A program made the position numbers and the translations under genes. This document shows, piece after piece, positions 14,126 to 14,157 of a stretch of 14,157 nt of DNA. The notes below the pieces were generated by a model. It saw nothing but the letters and a program-made list of their open reading frames with translations. It was not told the DNA's origin and searched no databases. This DNA comes from Mucilaginibacter sp. UBA4741 (lineage in GTDB: Bacteria > Bacteroidota > Bacteroidia > Sphingobacteriales > Sphingobacteriaceae). Numbering within the stretch: position 1 is the first letter of the stretch; every line of letters starts with the position of its first letter. The stretch is from positions 1 through 14,157 of the forward strand of contig DHIR01000220.1 of NCBI GenBank assembly GCA_002403905.1, written 5' to 3'.

Positions 14126-14157
14126 AATAAAAGCTAACGTGTTGTGCGATTAAAAAG

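Overview
The window looks like chromosomal DNA of a Bacteroidota species, most plausibly a soil or plant-associated Sphingobacteriaceae such as Mucilaginibacter or Pedobacter. This rests on moderate-to-low GC, TAnnTTTG-type -7 boxes without clear Shine-Dalgarno sites, GH92 mannosidases and an S1 sulfatase, and signal peptides that all end in A/S followed by Gln. The genus is inference.

Layout, left to right. Positions 3-200 hold the 3' end of an unidentified plus-strand gene. Positions 201-448 are non-coding, with a cluster of GTGATTCA repeats ending in a hairpin. A tight minus-strand pair follows: an exported GH92 alpha-mannosidase (1390-3654) and, 8 bases downstream, an exported DUF6282-like amidohydrolase-fold protein (449-1381). 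Next on the minus strand come an exported TlpA-like thioredoxin protein (3779-5239) and a secreted alpha/beta hydrolase (5332-6501), separated by a terminator that abuts the next promoter. An AT-rich divergent region (6502-6623) leads into the only complete plus-strand gene, a second GH92 enzyme (6624-8963), which ends at a strong hairpin serving both strands. Minus-strand genes then resume: a basic-secretory-protein family metallopeptidase broken by a frameshift (9024-10071), an S1 sulfatase with a C-terminal PA14-like region (10238-12307), and a GH79-like exported glycosidase (12411-13796). The right edge holds a 54-residue ORF (13937-14101) followed by a nucleotidyltransferase remnant cut at its active-site motif (13850-13933), perhaps the wreck of a toxin-antitoxin-like pair.

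The complete genes read as an extracytoplasmic degradation cluster. Two mannosidases, a sulfatase, a putative uronidase-like glycosidase, an esterase-like hydrolase and a (now broken) peptidase would together suit a decorated mannose-containing glycoprotein or sulfated glycan. No SusC/SusD pair, sensor or ECF sigma/anti-sigma gene is visible, so this is either part of a larger locus or an accessory cluster without its own uptake system. No tRNA, rRNA, CRISPR array, IS element or phage gene was recognised.

The observations most worth a second look are the frameshift, explained exactly by a 4-bp tandem duplication at the tip of a small palindrome; the truncated nucleotidyltransferase remnant; the GTGATTCA repeat cluster; and the uncharacterised exported DUF6282-like protein closely linked to a mannosidase.
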